Positions 1 to 7,979 of a DNA stretch of 64,000 nucleotides are shown piece by piece. This DNA is from Celeribacter ethanolicus (GTDB taxonomy: Bacteria > Pseudomonadota > Alphaproteobacteria > Rhodobacterales > Rhodobacteraceae). Location of the stretch: assembly GCF_001550095.1 (NCBI RefSeq), contig NZ_LRUC01000020.1:1-64000 (forward strand), in the 5' to 3' direction. The notes under the pieces are model-generated. The model was not told the DNA's origin, did not search any database, and saw only the letters and a program-made list of their open reading frames with translations. A program made the translations under genes and the position numbers. Each line of letters begins with the position of its first letter. The first letter of the stretch is position 1.

Positions 1-624
1 TGGGACCGCAATCAAATGGCCGCGCGCGCGGCGCAGGAACTTCAGGACGGCACCTATGTGAACCTCGGGATCGGCATCCCTACACTGGTGCCAAATTTCA
101 TCCCCGAAGGCGTCTCCGTGACGCTTCAGTCGGAGAACGGCATGCTCGGCATGGGCCCGTTTCCCTATGAGGGCGACGAGGACCCGGACCTGATCAACGC
201 CGGCAAGCAGACCATCACGGAACTGCCCAACACCGCCTATTTCGACAGTTCTTTCAGCTTCGGCATGATCCGGGGCGGCAAGATCGCCATGGCAATTTTG
301 GGGGCGATGGAGGTCGACGAGAAGGGCGATCTGGCGAACTGGATGATCCCCGGCAAGCTGGTCAAAGGCATGGGCGGCGCAATGGATCTCGTGGCGGGCG
401 TGGGCCGTGTGGTGGTGGTGATGGATCACACCAACAAACACGGCGAGAGCAAACTTCTGCACCAATGCACCCTGCCGCTCACCGGTCAGGGCGTGGTGGA
501 TCGGGTGATCACCAATCTCGGCGTGCTGGATGTGGTCGAGGGCGGGTTGAAGATCGTCGAACTGGCCGAAGGCGTGTCTGAGGCAGAGCTGCGCGCCGCG
601 ACCGAGGCGAAAATCGTCAACTGA
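1..624 (+). CDS. scoB: 3-oxoacid CoA-transferase subunit B (5' end outside window)
   Basis: Beta subunit of a 3-oxoacid (succinyl-CoA:acetoacetate type) CoA-transferase, a cytosolic enzyme that moves CoA from succinyl-CoA to a 3-oxoacid. The frame is open from base 1, and residues WDRNQ precede the first ATG at 16, which fits the usual family start just upstream, so the gene is partial. The glycine-rich [10 protein letters not shown] segment and the SENG motif, whose glutamate forms the acyl-CoA thioester intermediate in this family, are both present. The A subunit would be expected immediately upstream, outside the window. The gene ends before a strong terminator. Confidence 0.92.
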   Translation, partial: WDRNQMAARAAQELQDGTYVNLGIGIPTLVPNFIPEGVSVTLQSENGMLGMGPFPYEGDEDPDLINAGKQTITELPNTAYFDSSFSFGMIRGGKIAMAILGAMEVDEKGDLANWMIPGKLVKGMGGAMDLVAGVGRVVVVMDHTNKHGESKLLHQCTLPLTGQGVVDRVITNLGVLDVVEGGLKIVELAEGVSEAELRAATEAKIVN

Positions 625-653
625 TCTGAGTCTTTTCACTGCACTCAAGACAA

Positions 654-686
654 GACGCGGCTCCCGGACGGGGCCGCGTTTTCTTT
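654..686 (+). terminator. Rho-independent terminator after scoB
   Basis: A 7-bp stem, ACGCGGC (655-661) with GCCGCGT (673-679), is followed by a T-rich run. It lies 30 bases after the scoB stop codon. Confidence 0.85.
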
Positions 687-697
687 TGCAAAGATTG

Positions 698-711
698 TTC
701 GGAAATCCGAA
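698..711. promoter_or_regulatory. 14-bp perfect palindrome, candidate operator
   Basis: TTCGGAAATCCGAA is a perfect inverted repeat in the 150-bp gap before the DprE1-like gene, 67 bases from its start. It has no T-run, so it is a better candidate for a dimeric regulator site than for a terminator. The regulator is unknown. Confidence 0.3.
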
Positions 712-777
712 ACAGCACCACACTATCGCCCCAATTGTTATGTATTCAGCGGAGAAATCAGACACAGTCACAAGACC

Positions 778-2130
778 ATGATCACAGAGCAGCCCTCCCC
801 CAAATCAGAGCCCCCGACGGTCTGGAACCCCCTCACCTATACTGGCTGGGGCCGGGCGCGTTCCGCCGCGGGTCAAATCGCCCGCCCCGAACGTCAATCC
901 GTCCTCGCCAGCGCTGTCGCCCAACGCCCCGCGCCCGCCTTCGGCCTGCGCCGCTCCTATGGCGACGTGGCGCTGAACGATGGCGGCAATTCCTATGACA
1001 TGACCCGGCTCGACCGGGTGTTGGAATTCGGCACGGACAGCGGTCTCGTCACCGTCGAGGCCGGGATGCCCATCGGCGATCTGGCGCGGCTCACGGCCCC
1101 CAAGGGCTGGCTCCCCGCCGTGATGCCCGGCACCGGCTTTGCCACCGTCGGCGGCTGTATCGCCAATGACGTGCATGGCAAGAACCACCACACGCAGGGC
1201 AGCTTCGGACAACACGTGACCGAGATCACGCTTTTGCAAGGCGAGACCTCGCGCACCATCACCCCGGACAGCGGTGCGATCTGGCTGGCCACTCTCGGCG
1301 GGCTCGGCCAGACCGGGGTGATCGCCAAGGCAACCCTGCAACTCATGCCCTGCCCCGGCGAGATGATGCGCCTGACGGAACGGCGAATCGAGAACCTCGA
1401 CGCCTTCCTGCGCGCCTTCGACGACAGCCAAACGCCCTACACGGTCGGCTGGATCGACGGCACCGCCACGGGCGATGCGCTTGGCCGTGGCATTCTTGAG
1501 GAAAGCGAACTGGTGACAGGGGTGGACAGCTCCGGCGAAGGCACAGTCTCGGTGCCGATGAATGCGCCGGGCTGGGCGCTGTCGTCTCCCATCGTGCGCC
1601 TGTTCAACGCCGCCTATCTCCGCAAAGTGCCGACCGGGGGCCGCACCTCTGTCAAACCGATCCACAAGGTGTTGTTCCCGCTCGATGCGCTTCACGACTG
1701 GAACCGGCTTTATGGCAAGCGCGGCTTCAACCAGTTCCAATGCGTCCTGCCCACGGATCGGGTCGACGTGCTGCGCGCGATGCTCGAAAAGATCGCCGCC
1801 TCGCATCTCTGTTCGCCGCTGGCCGTGCTCAAGAAGATGGGGCCGGGGCGTGGCGGCTATCTGTCCTTCCCGATGGAGGGCTATACGCTGGCCATCGACG
1901 TCCCGAACCGGGACGGATCGCAAGAGCTGATCGCCGAGCTGACCCAGATGACGCAGGACGCGGACGGGCGGATCTATTTCGCCAAGGACGGTGTCGCCGA
2001 TGCGGCACAGATCATGGGCATGTACCCGGATCTGGACCTCTGGGCCGAGACCGTCAATGCCGCCGACCCAACCCGCGCGTTCGAAACCGATCTGGTGCGG
2101 CGTCTGAACCTGCGCGGGAAAGGGGCCTGA
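778..2130 (+). CDS. FAD-binding oxidoreductase, DprE1-like
   Basis: A 450-residue flavoprotein of the PCMH/VAO family, most like decaprenylphosphoryl-ribose 2-oxidase DprE1. The N-terminal FAD domain (about residues 55-200) shows the FGLRRSYGD segment, the GTGFATVGGCIANDVHGKNH stretch typical of this family, and GGLGQTGVI. The C-terminal half is the substrate cap. It is followed one base later by a short-chain dehydrogenase like DprE2, the partner that reduces the 2-keto intermediate. In actinobacteria the pair epimerises a polyprenyl-phosphoribose for arabinan. In this Gram-negative the sugar acceptor is unknown, so only the chemistry (polyprenyl-phospho-sugar epimerisation) is inferred. Confidence 0.8.
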   Translation: MITEQPSPKSEPPTVWNPLTYTGWGRARSAAGQIARPERQSVLASAVAQRPAPAFGLRRSYGDVALNDGGNSYDMTRLDRVLEFGTDSGLVTVEAGMPIGDLARLTAPKGWLPAVMPGTGFATVGGCIANDVHGKNHHTQGSFGQHVTEITLLQGETSRTITPDSGAIWLATLGGLGQTGVIAKATLQLMPCPGEMMRLTERRIENLDAFLRAFDDSQTPYTVGWIDGTATGDALGRGILEESELVTGVDSSGEGTVSVPMNAPGWALSSPIVRLFNAAYLRKVPTGGRTSVKPIHKVLFPLDALHDWNRLYGKRGFNQFQCVLPTDRVDVLRAMLEKIAASHLCSPLAVLKKMGPGRGGYLSFPMEGYTLAIDVPNRDGSQELIAELTQMTQDADGRIYFAKDGVADAAQIMGMYPDLDLWAETVNAADPTRAFETDLVRRLNLRGKGA

Positions 2131-2131
2131 G

Positions 2132-2869
2132 ATGCAACACATCTGGATCATTCTCGGCGCCACCTCCTCCATGGCCCGCGCCACGGCCCGCCGTCTCGCG
2201 AAAGACGGCGCGGTGCTCCTGCTCTGCGGTCGCGACATGGACGACCTCTCCGCCACCGCCAGCGATTGCCTTGCCCGTGGCGCAGCCAAAGCCGAAGCCC
2301 TGCGCTTCGACGCCCGCAACAGCGCCACTTTCGCACCGATCATCGACCGCGCGCGCGCCGAGGACGGCACGCTCAACTGCGCCGTTTTCGTGGGGTCCAT
2401 GCCCGAGCAATCCGCCATCGACGCCGATCCGACCCTGATCGACGGCGTGGTGCAGGACAGCCATATCGGCCCCGCCACCTTCCTCTCCCTGCTCGCCCCG
2501 CATCTCGAAGAGCGCGGCCAAGGCACGGTGGTGGGCGTCACCTCGGTGGCGGGAGATCGCGGCCGGATCGGCAATTACGTTTACGGCTCCGCGAAAGCGG
2601 GCTTCGCCACCTATCTCTCCGGCCTGCGCAACCGTCTGACGCGGGCGGGCGGGCATGTGGTCACCGTCAAACCAGGCTTTGTCGATACGGCGATGACCTG
2701 GGGCATCGAGGGCATGTTCCTCGTCGCCTCCCCCGACGCGGTGGCGAAAGACATCCTCAAGGCCGTGCACAAGAAAAAGAACGTAATCTACACGCCGTTC
2801 TTCTGGCGTTACATCATGCTGATCATCCGGTTGATCCCGGAATTCATCTTCAAGAAACTTTCGATCTGA
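2132..2869 (+). CDS. SDR-family oxidoreductase, DprE2-like
   Basis: A 245-residue short-chain dehydrogenase. The N-terminal nucleotide motif is GATSSMA (residues 8-14), a relaxed form of TGxxxGxG, and the active-site YGSAK pair sits near residues 151-155. It starts one base after the DprE1-like stop codon, so the two are translationally linked. The pairing suggests it reduces the keto-sugar made by the upstream flavoprotein. The C-terminus (about 228-245) is hydrophobic and basic, which would suit a membrane-bound polyprenyl substrate. This is the DprE2 type by context; the exact substrate is not shown. Confidence 0.8.
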   Translation: MQHIWIILGATSSMARATARRLAKDGAVLLLCGRDMDDLSATASDCLARGAAKAEALRFDARNSATFAPIIDRARAEDGTLNCAVFVGSMPEQSAIDADPTLIDGVVQDSHIGPATFLSLLAPHLEERGQGTVVGVTSVAGDRGRIGNYVYGSAKAGFATYLSGLRNRLTRAGGHVVTVKPGFVDTAMTWGIEGMFLVASPDAVAKDILKAVHKKKNVIYTPFFWRYIMLIIRLIPEFIFKKLSI

Positions 2870-2893
2870 CGAGAGGGCTTTCGAGCCGTCTTT

Positions 2894-3745
2894 TCAGTTC
2901 TGCGCCCGCACCGCATTGGTCGCAAACACGCACCCATCCGAATACAGCTCCGGCGGAGTGAGACACAGCCCCTTGGCCACCTGCCAGGCCGCCAGAACCT
3001 TGGGCACATAGGCGCGGGTCTCGGCATAGGGCGGCGGGCCACCCGCAGCCTTCACCGCATTCTCTCCGGCATTATACCCCGCCAGCGCCAGCGCCACGTC
3101 GCCGTTGAATTCGGTCAGGAGCCAGTCGAGATAAGCAATGCCGCCCTTGATATTCTGATCCGGATCTTTGGCATCGACGCCGAACCGCTCCGCCGTCGCC
3201 GGAATGAGCTGCATCAGCCCCTGCGCCCCCGCCCCGCTCACCGCCTCCGCATTGCCGGAGGATTCGACCGCCATCACCGCCAGCGCCAGCGCGGGGCTCA
3301 CCTTCGTCCCGATCGAGTGCAGCAAAAGCGAGGCGCCGTAGCGATTGGCGATGTCCGTGACCTGCTGAAAGCTCGGGCTGGGAACCGACTTGCCGGGATC
3401 GAGATCGAGCGCGGCCAAGGCCGCACCGAACCGTTCGGGGCCTGCCCCCGCAAGATCGTGCGGCACAGCACTCCAGTACCAGTCCAGCAATTCCGCAGGC
3501 ACCGGGGCAACCGGATCGGGCACGGTCGGCGGGGCGGTCACGGTTTTCATCCCCGGCCTGATCTGCACGTCGATGAGATGCCCGGCCCCGCCGGAAGGCA
3601 CTCCGATGCGTTTCGGACGCACCTCGGGCCAGGGCGGCGGCGCGCTCGCCTCCTCGGCACGCAAAGCAGAACCGCCAACAAGACAGCTCAGACTCACGAC
3701 AAGCGCGCAAAACCCGGCGCGGTTCAGGAGAAACGACATGATCAT
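2894..3745 (-). CDS. Lytic transglycosylase, SLT domain
   Basis: A 283-residue exported peptidoglycan lytic transglycosylase. I place the start at the ATG at 3745 (MIMSFLL), which has a GAGAG ribosome site; an ATG at 3739 is also possible. A signal peptide ends near ALRA. The C-terminal SLT domain (about 125-265) contains the catalytic glutamate in AVMAVESSGN, the GAQGLMQLIPATA motif and AGYNAG near the end. It is convergent with the DprE2-like gene and divergent from the pilin gene. A role in opening the wall for the pilus is possible by position only. Confidence 0.88.
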   Translation of the reverse strand: MIMSFLLNRAGFCALVVSLSCLVGGSALRAEEASAPPPWPEVRPKRIGVPSGGAGHLIDVQIRPGMKTVTAPPTVPDPVAPVPAELLDWYWSAVPHDLAGAGPERFGAALAALDLDPGKSVPSPSFQQVTDIANRYGASLLLHSIGTKVSPALALAVMAVESSGNAEAVSGAGAQGLMQLIPATAERFGVDAKDPDQNIKGGIAYLDWLLTEFNGDVALALAGYNAGENAVKAAGGPPPYAETRAYVPKVLAAWQVAKGLCLTPPELYSDGCVFATNAVRAQN

Positions 3746-3904
3746 ACTGCTCTCAAGGGGCGGTCCGGTCCGGAACACTGGCCGCTTTTACCACCAGTTT
3801 CGCAAAAATCTCGCCCGAGAGCCAGAATTTTAGACGATTCCACCACCAATCTTATGCCAAGGTTAACCTGAAAAACCGCTAAAAAGCATTTTCAGACAAA
3901 ATAG

Positions 3905-3920
3905 TTAAAATTTTTTTAAC
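3905..3920. promoter_or_regulatory. CtrA-type binding site upstream of the flp pilin
   Basis: TTAA (3905-3908), seven bases, then TTAAC (3916-3920) exactly fits the alphaproteobacterial CtrA consensus TTAA-N7-TTAAC. It lies inside a 17-base palindrome (3904-3920). The surrounding AT-rich stretch also holds GGTTAACC (3861-3868) and GTTAAC (3935-3940). The site sits about 205 bases upstream of the pilin start, in the 378-bp divergent region between the pilin and the transglycosylase; apart from these motifs I see no gene in that region. Confidence 0.5.
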
Positions 3921-4123
3921 TTTAAAATCAATAAGTTAACCCTCACCTCTGCAAAATTCACGCCGTTTCCAAAAACGTACCAATCCTGCCCAACTCTCGC
4001 CCCAGTTGGGGGGCCATATAGGGTCATCGAAAGCGAGACGGAGCGCTGAGGCAAGGGAAACGCCAAGCTCGAAATCGCCAAGACGTGGAAACCAAACTGA
4101 ACACATCCTCGGAGGGATATAAA

Positions 4124-4366
4124 ATGGAATTCTTCAAGCTCTACAAACGCTTCTCCCGTGACGAAGACGGTGCCGTGACCGTTGACTGGGTCGTGCTGAC
4201 CTCCGCCGTCGTGGGCCTCGGCATCGCCGTTCTGACCACCGTTTCCAAAGGCACCACAGCCCTCGGCGACAAAATTTCCACCGACCTCGCTGGCCGCACC
4301 GTGATCGACTACACCGCCACCGACACCGCGACCGACCCGGTCGCCGATCCGGCCCCCGACGCATAA
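4124..4366 (+). CDS. flp: Flp-type IVb pilin subunit
   Basis: An 80-residue pilin precursor, the main subunit of a Tad pilus. The start is the ATG at 4124, which has a strong GGAGGG site; an earlier in-frame ATG at 4085 lacks one. A short basic leader ends at glycine in DEDG, followed by the hydrophobic helix VDWVVLTSAVVGLGIAVL. The usual Flp processing signature has Glu then Tyr at positions +5/+6; here these are Asp and Trp. The C-terminus is rich in Thr, Asp and Pro. A strong terminator follows, so the pilin can be made as a separate abundant transcript. Confidence 0.85.
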   Translation: MEFFKLYKRFSRDEDGAVTVDWVVLTSAVVGLGIAVLTTVSKGTTALGDKISTDLAGRTVIDYTATDTATDPVADPAPDA

Positions 4367-4402
4367 TCTACGTTTTCCGACACGTATCGGACTGCATGAC
4401 AC

Positions 4403-4433
4403 AACCGCGCCCCTCCCGGGCGCGGTTTTCCTT
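4403..4433 (+). terminator. Terminator after the pilin gene
   Basis: A perfect 10-bp stem, AACCGCGCCC (4403-4412) with GGGCGCGGTT (4418-4427), has a five-base loop and is followed by TTCCTTT. It separates the pilin transcript from cpaB. Confidence 0.9.
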
Positions 4434-4647
4434 TCGGGCAAACCGTCTCTGGATCCCGGGCACCTTTGACGAACAGCCATCGGAATTCGCACCGTTTGTT
4501 CGGGAATCGGCAAAAATTCACGACTGCGCCGCGGTGAAACCACCAATTTGCCGTATTTCGATGAAACTCTGATCGGGTGTTCCCGGGGGACTGGACCGCG
4601 AAGCGGTCGGCATGCCCGGAAGTGGGGCCGCAAGTAGAGGGAAAGTC

Positions 4648-5490
4648 ATGCGTATTATTTTCGGATTGGTCCTTGTGATCGGCGTCGCCCTGGCCGGGTT
4701 TGCCGTTCATATGACACGCGGGTACCTGTCGACCTATCAGGCCGAGCTGGACCGTGAGAAAGCCATGCGCGCCAATGTCGTCCAGACGACGGACATCTAT
4801 GTCGCGGTCAAACCCCTCAGCTATGGCGACCCGCTTCTGCCGAACATGGTGAAAAAGATTCGCTGGCCAAACGACGCCATGCCGAAAGGCGCTTTCCTCA
4901 CGGAAGAAGCCCTCTTCCCGGAAGGCCCGGACGTGCCGCGCCGGGTGTTGCGCAACATCGAACCGATGGAGCCCCTGCTCGCGGTCAAGCTCACCGCCCC
5001 CGGCGAAGATGCCGGTGTGGCCTCCCGTCTCGCCAAGGGCATGCGCGCCTTCGCGATCCGCGTCGACGTGGCCTCCGGCGTGTCGGGCTTCCTGCATCCG
5101 GGCGACCGTGTCGATGTCTACTGGACCGGGCGTCTGCCCGATTCCGGGCGCGACGTGACGAAGCTGATCCAGACTTCGATCCCGCTGGTCGCCGTCGACC
5201 AGATTTCCAACAGCGATCCGCAGACCACCAACATCGCCCGCACGGTGACCGTCGAAGCCACGCCGACGCAGGTCGCGACACTGGCGACGGCGCAAAGCAC
5301 AGGACGTCTGTCGCTCGCCCTCGTCGGCCGTAACGACGACACCGTGATCGATAGTGTCGAGGTCGACAAGAACACGCTTCTGGGGATCGAGGAACAGGTC
5401 TACACCGCCGCCCCGAAAGCCAAGGTCTGTACGGTGCGCACCCGCAAAGGCGGCGAAATCATCGTAATGAACATTCCCTGCACGGAGTGA
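4648..5490 (+). CDS. cpaB: Flp pilus assembly protein CpaB/RcpC
   Basis: A 280-residue protein of the CpaB/RcpC family, associated with the outer-membrane secretin of Tad pili. The start at 4648 has a GAGGGAA site. One N-terminal membrane segment (about 3-20) is followed by a SAF-type domain (about 45-115) and the conserved region GMRAFAIRVD...VSGFLHPGDRVDVYWTG (about 132-165). The roughly 200 bases of leader between the pilin terminator and the start contain a small hairpin, GACCGC-GAA-GCGGTC (4594-4608). Confidence 0.9.
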   Translation: MRIIFGLVLVIGVALAGFAVHMTRGYLSTYQAELDREKAMRANVVQTTDIYVAVKPLSYGDPLLPNMVKKIRWPNDAMPKGAFLTEEALFPEGPDVPRRVLRNIEPMEPLLAVKLTAPGEDAGVASRLAKGMRAFAIRVDVASGVSGFLHPGDRVDVYWTGRLPDSGRDVTKLIQTSIPLVAVDQISNSDPQTTNIARTVTVEATPTQVATLATAQSTGRLSLALVGRNDDTVIDSVEVDKNTLLGIEEQVYTAAPKAKVCTVRTRKGGEIIVMNIPCTE

Positions 5491-5523
5491 ACGCCGCCGT
5501 CACGGCCCATCACCACGCTCACG

Positions 5524-5562
5524 AAATCCCGGATGGCGGCATCGCCGCAGCCGGGATTTTTC
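5524..5562 (+). terminator. Terminator after cpaB
   Basis: A 9-bp stem, AAATCCCGG (5524-5532) with CCGGGATTT (5551-5559), encloses an inner GC hairpin and ends in a T-run. cpaC is therefore probably transcribed from its own promoter, in part or wholly. Confidence 0.8.
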
Positions 5563-5667
5563 GATTTGATCAAAGACTTGCCCTGAGATGAGGTGAAAAC
5601 CGGCCCTGCCACTTGTGGCTTCTCCACATCACAAACACCCGCCAAGAGATTGATTCTTGCAAAAAAA

Positions 5668-5678
5668 GTTAAATTAAC
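5668..5678. promoter_or_regulatory. GTTAAATTAAC palindrome upstream of cpaC
   Basis: A perfect 11-bp palindrome in an A/T patch 70 bases before cpaC. It resembles the GTTAA/TTAAC half-sites upstream of the pilin, but the halves are one base apart, not seven, so it is not a standard CtrA box. It could be a promoter element. Confidence 0.25.
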
Positions 5679-5747
5679 GCATTGTCTGTCCAAATGGGTC
5701 GCAAAGAACCCGATGGATTGAGGCGTGGTCGACAGAGGCAGGATCAC

Positions 5748-7118
5748 ATGAAAACGTTGAATTTGATCAAGGCGGCCCTCGTCGGGCTTGCCGCACTCGG
5801 CGCTACCCCGACCGGGGCTTTCGCAGAGAAACTCCGCGTCATGACCGGAGCCCCCTCCGGCGTTCTGAACGTGCCGATGAACCGCGCCGTGGTTGTCGAA
5901 AGCGACGAACCCTTCGCCGAGATTTCGATCGCCAATGCGGCCATCGCCGACATTTCGACCCTGTCCGAACGCTCGATCTATGTGCTGGGCCGCGCGCCTG
6001 GCATGACCACCATGACACTTCTTGCGCCCGACGGTTCGTTGATCACCAACGTCCAGGTCCAGGTGACGCCGGATGTCACCGAGTTCAAGGAACGTCTGCG
6101 CCAGATCATGCCGAACGAGAGCATCGAAGTGCGCACCGCCAATGACGGGATCGTCCTGTCGGGCACGATCTCCTCGGCCATCATGATGAACCGGGCCATT
6201 GAACTGGCCGAACGCTATGCCCCGAACCGTGTGTCGAACATGATGAACATCGGCGGCACGCAACAGGTGATGTTGAAAGTCCGGTTCGCCGAGATGTCCC
6301 GTTCGGTGTCGAAAGATCTGAGCGCAGCGCTCGGTGTCGATTATTCCGCCGGAAGCGCGTCCGGCACAACATCTCTCGGCCCGTCGATGACCGGCGACGG
6401 CCTCGGCCAGCTCATGATCGGTGGCGCCATCGGCAACACGCAATTGGCCATCGCCATCGAGGCACTCGAGGAAAAAGGCGTCGTACGCACCCTTGCGGAA
6501 CCGAACCTGACCGCCCTCTCGGGACAACAGGCGAAATTCCTCGCCGGGGGCGAGTATCCGATCCCCGTGCGCGACAACGATGGCGTGTCGATCAACTACA
6601 AACCCTTCGGCGTCGAGCTCGAGTTCACGCCCCGCGTGGTCAACGGCGATCAGATCAACCTTGAGATGCGCGCGGCCGTTTCCGGGGTCGACAGCTCTGT
6701 CAACTACACCGTCGACGGCTTCACCCTGAACTCCTTCAAACGCCGCGAAACCTCCACGACCGTGGAACTGCGCGACGGCCAGAGCTTTGCCATCGCCGGT
6801 CTGTTGCAGGACGATTTCGAGGATCTGGTCGGTCAGGTGCCATGGCTCGGTGACATACCGGTGCTCGGCGCGCTGTTTCGCTCGACCGATTACACCCGCC
6901 GCCAATCCGAGCTCGTCATCATCGTGACGCCGCATCTCGTGACGCCGGTGAATGGCATGGCGCTGAGCCTGCCGACCGACCGGGTGAAAATCCCCACGGA
7001 GGGTGAGCTTTTCCTCTTCGGCAAGACCTATGGCGGCACCACGGCCCCGAAAACCGGCGCAGCCGCGGAAGTCGCGAAGCAGGATTTCTCCGGCTCCTAT
7101 GGCTACGTGATGGAGTAA
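5748..7118 (+). CDS. cpaC: Tad secretin CpaC/RcpA
   Basis: A 456-residue outer-membrane secretin, the channel for Tad pilus export. The start is the ATG at 5748 with a GGCAGGA site, giving a clear signal peptide that ends TGAFA. The N-terminal domain (about 30-180) is of the pilus-formation type found before secretins. The C-terminal secretin domain (about 230-430) contains the hallmark VPWLGDIPVLGALFRS. It is followed six bases later by the OmpA-like lipoprotein, in the position of a secretin accessory gene. Confidence 0.93.
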   Translation: MKTLNLIKAALVGLAALGATPTGAFAEKLRVMTGAPSGVLNVPMNRAVVVESDEPFAEISIANAAIADISTLSERSIYVLGRAPGMTTMTLLAPDGSLITNVQVQVTPDVTEFKERLRQIMPNESIEVRTANDGIVLSGTISSAIMMNRAIELAERYAPNRVSNMMNIGGTQQVMLKVRFAEMSRSVSKDLSAALGVDYSAGSASGTTSLGPSMTGDGLGQLMIGGAIGNTQLAIAIEALEEKGVVRTLAEPNLTALSGQQAKFLAGGEYPIPVRDNDGVSINYKPFGVELEFTPRVVNGDQINLEMRAAVSGVDSSVNYTVDGFTLNSFKRRETSTTVELRDGQSFAIAGLLQDDFEDLVGQVPWLGDIPVLGALFRSTDYTRRQSELVIIVTPHLVTPVNGMALSLPTDRVKIPTEGELFLFGKTYGGTTAPKTGAAAEVAKQDFSGSYGYVME

Positions 7119-7124
7119 GACGAC

Positions 7125-7778
7125 ATGCGGATTTCCCTGAAACTTTCCCTTGCCGCCACCGCACTTCTCGCCTTGGGTGCCTGTTCCGACCAGAACGCGC
7201 TGAACTACTTCAACCAGGAGGCCGGCGGCTATCTCGACAACGGCACCTTCGGCAATGCGACGATGAACAACACGCTCGCACAGACTGGCCAGTTGAAGTA
7301 TGTGATCGACCTGAACGAGCGCTTTGCCGCCAGCGTGCCCACCACGGTGAATTTCGAATTCAACTCCGCGACGCTCGACGGTGCCGCCCGCGACGCGATC
7401 CGAAAACAGGCGCATTTCATGGCGCAATTCCCGGAAGTGCGCTTCCGCGTCTACGGTCACACCGATCTCGTCGGCTCCAACGCCTATAACAAAGCGCTGG
7501 GACTGCGCCGGGCGAAAGCCGTTGTTGCCGAACTGGCGCGCAATGGCATCTCCCGCTCGCGTCTCGAGGCCATGGTGTCCTTTGGTGAAACCCAGCCCCT
7601 GATCGTCACCCAGAGCCCGGAGCGCAAGAACCGCCGGACGGTCACGGAAGTCTCTGGTTTCGTGGAGAACTCCCCGTTGATCATGGATGGGAAATATGCC
7701 GAGATCGTCCGTCGCGGCTATCTCAGCAGCGCGCAATCTCGCACCAGCATTTCCGCCAGCGGCAGCGTCGACGGCTAA
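7125..7778 (+). CDS. OmpA-family lipoprotein of the tad locus
   Basis: A 217-residue predicted lipoprotein. The lipobox is LALGAC (Cys20), and the OmpA C-terminal domain (about 75-185) includes NFEFNSATL and GHTDLVGSNAYNKALGLRRA, with the Asp and Arg that hold diaminopimelate in this family. It would tie the outer membrane to peptidoglycan. It sits between the secretin and cpaE, where many tad loci carry cpaD. A role as secretin pilot or wall anchor is inferred from position. Confidence 0.85.
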   Translation: MRISLKLSLAATALLALGACSDQNALNYFNQEAGGYLDNGTFGNATMNNTLAQTGQLKYVIDLNERFAASVPTTVNFEFNSATLDGAARDAIRKQAHFMAQFPEVRFRVYGHTDLVGSNAYNKALGLRRAKAVVAELARNGISRSRLEAMVSFGETQPLIVTQSPERKNRRTVTEVSGFVENSPLIMDGKYAEIVRRGYLSSAQSRTSISASGSVDG

Positions 7779-7979
7779 ACGATCGTCGCGGAATAGCGAA
7801 TTATTACGCGATTTCGGCCCTATTGTTGCCCCAATACCCCGGCACCTTATCCCCAATGGGAGCAGTATGCCCGACAACCGAGTCGGGCAAACGCGCCAGG
7901 GGATCAGGGCCGGGTTTCTCGTTTGAGGCACTCTGAGCCTCGGTAAGCCTGGCGTTCGAGATAAAGGACGCTTTGAGCA

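Noticed and set aside
805-2574. Very long open frame on the - strand opposite the DprE1/DprE2 genes
   Set aside because: It is a shadow of the high-GC coding strand; the + frames show clear families, and this one has no recognisable motif.
5668-5678. GTTAAATTAAC as a CtrA box for cpaC
   Set aside because: The TTAA halves are one base apart; CtrA needs seven.
7869-7888. GCCCGAC/GTCGGGC hairpin as a terminator before cpaE
   Set aside because: There is no T-run on either side.
7867-7926. 19-codon frame with GGGAG upstream of cpaE
   Set aside because: It overlaps a hairpin and has no amino-acid bias that would suggest a leader peptide.
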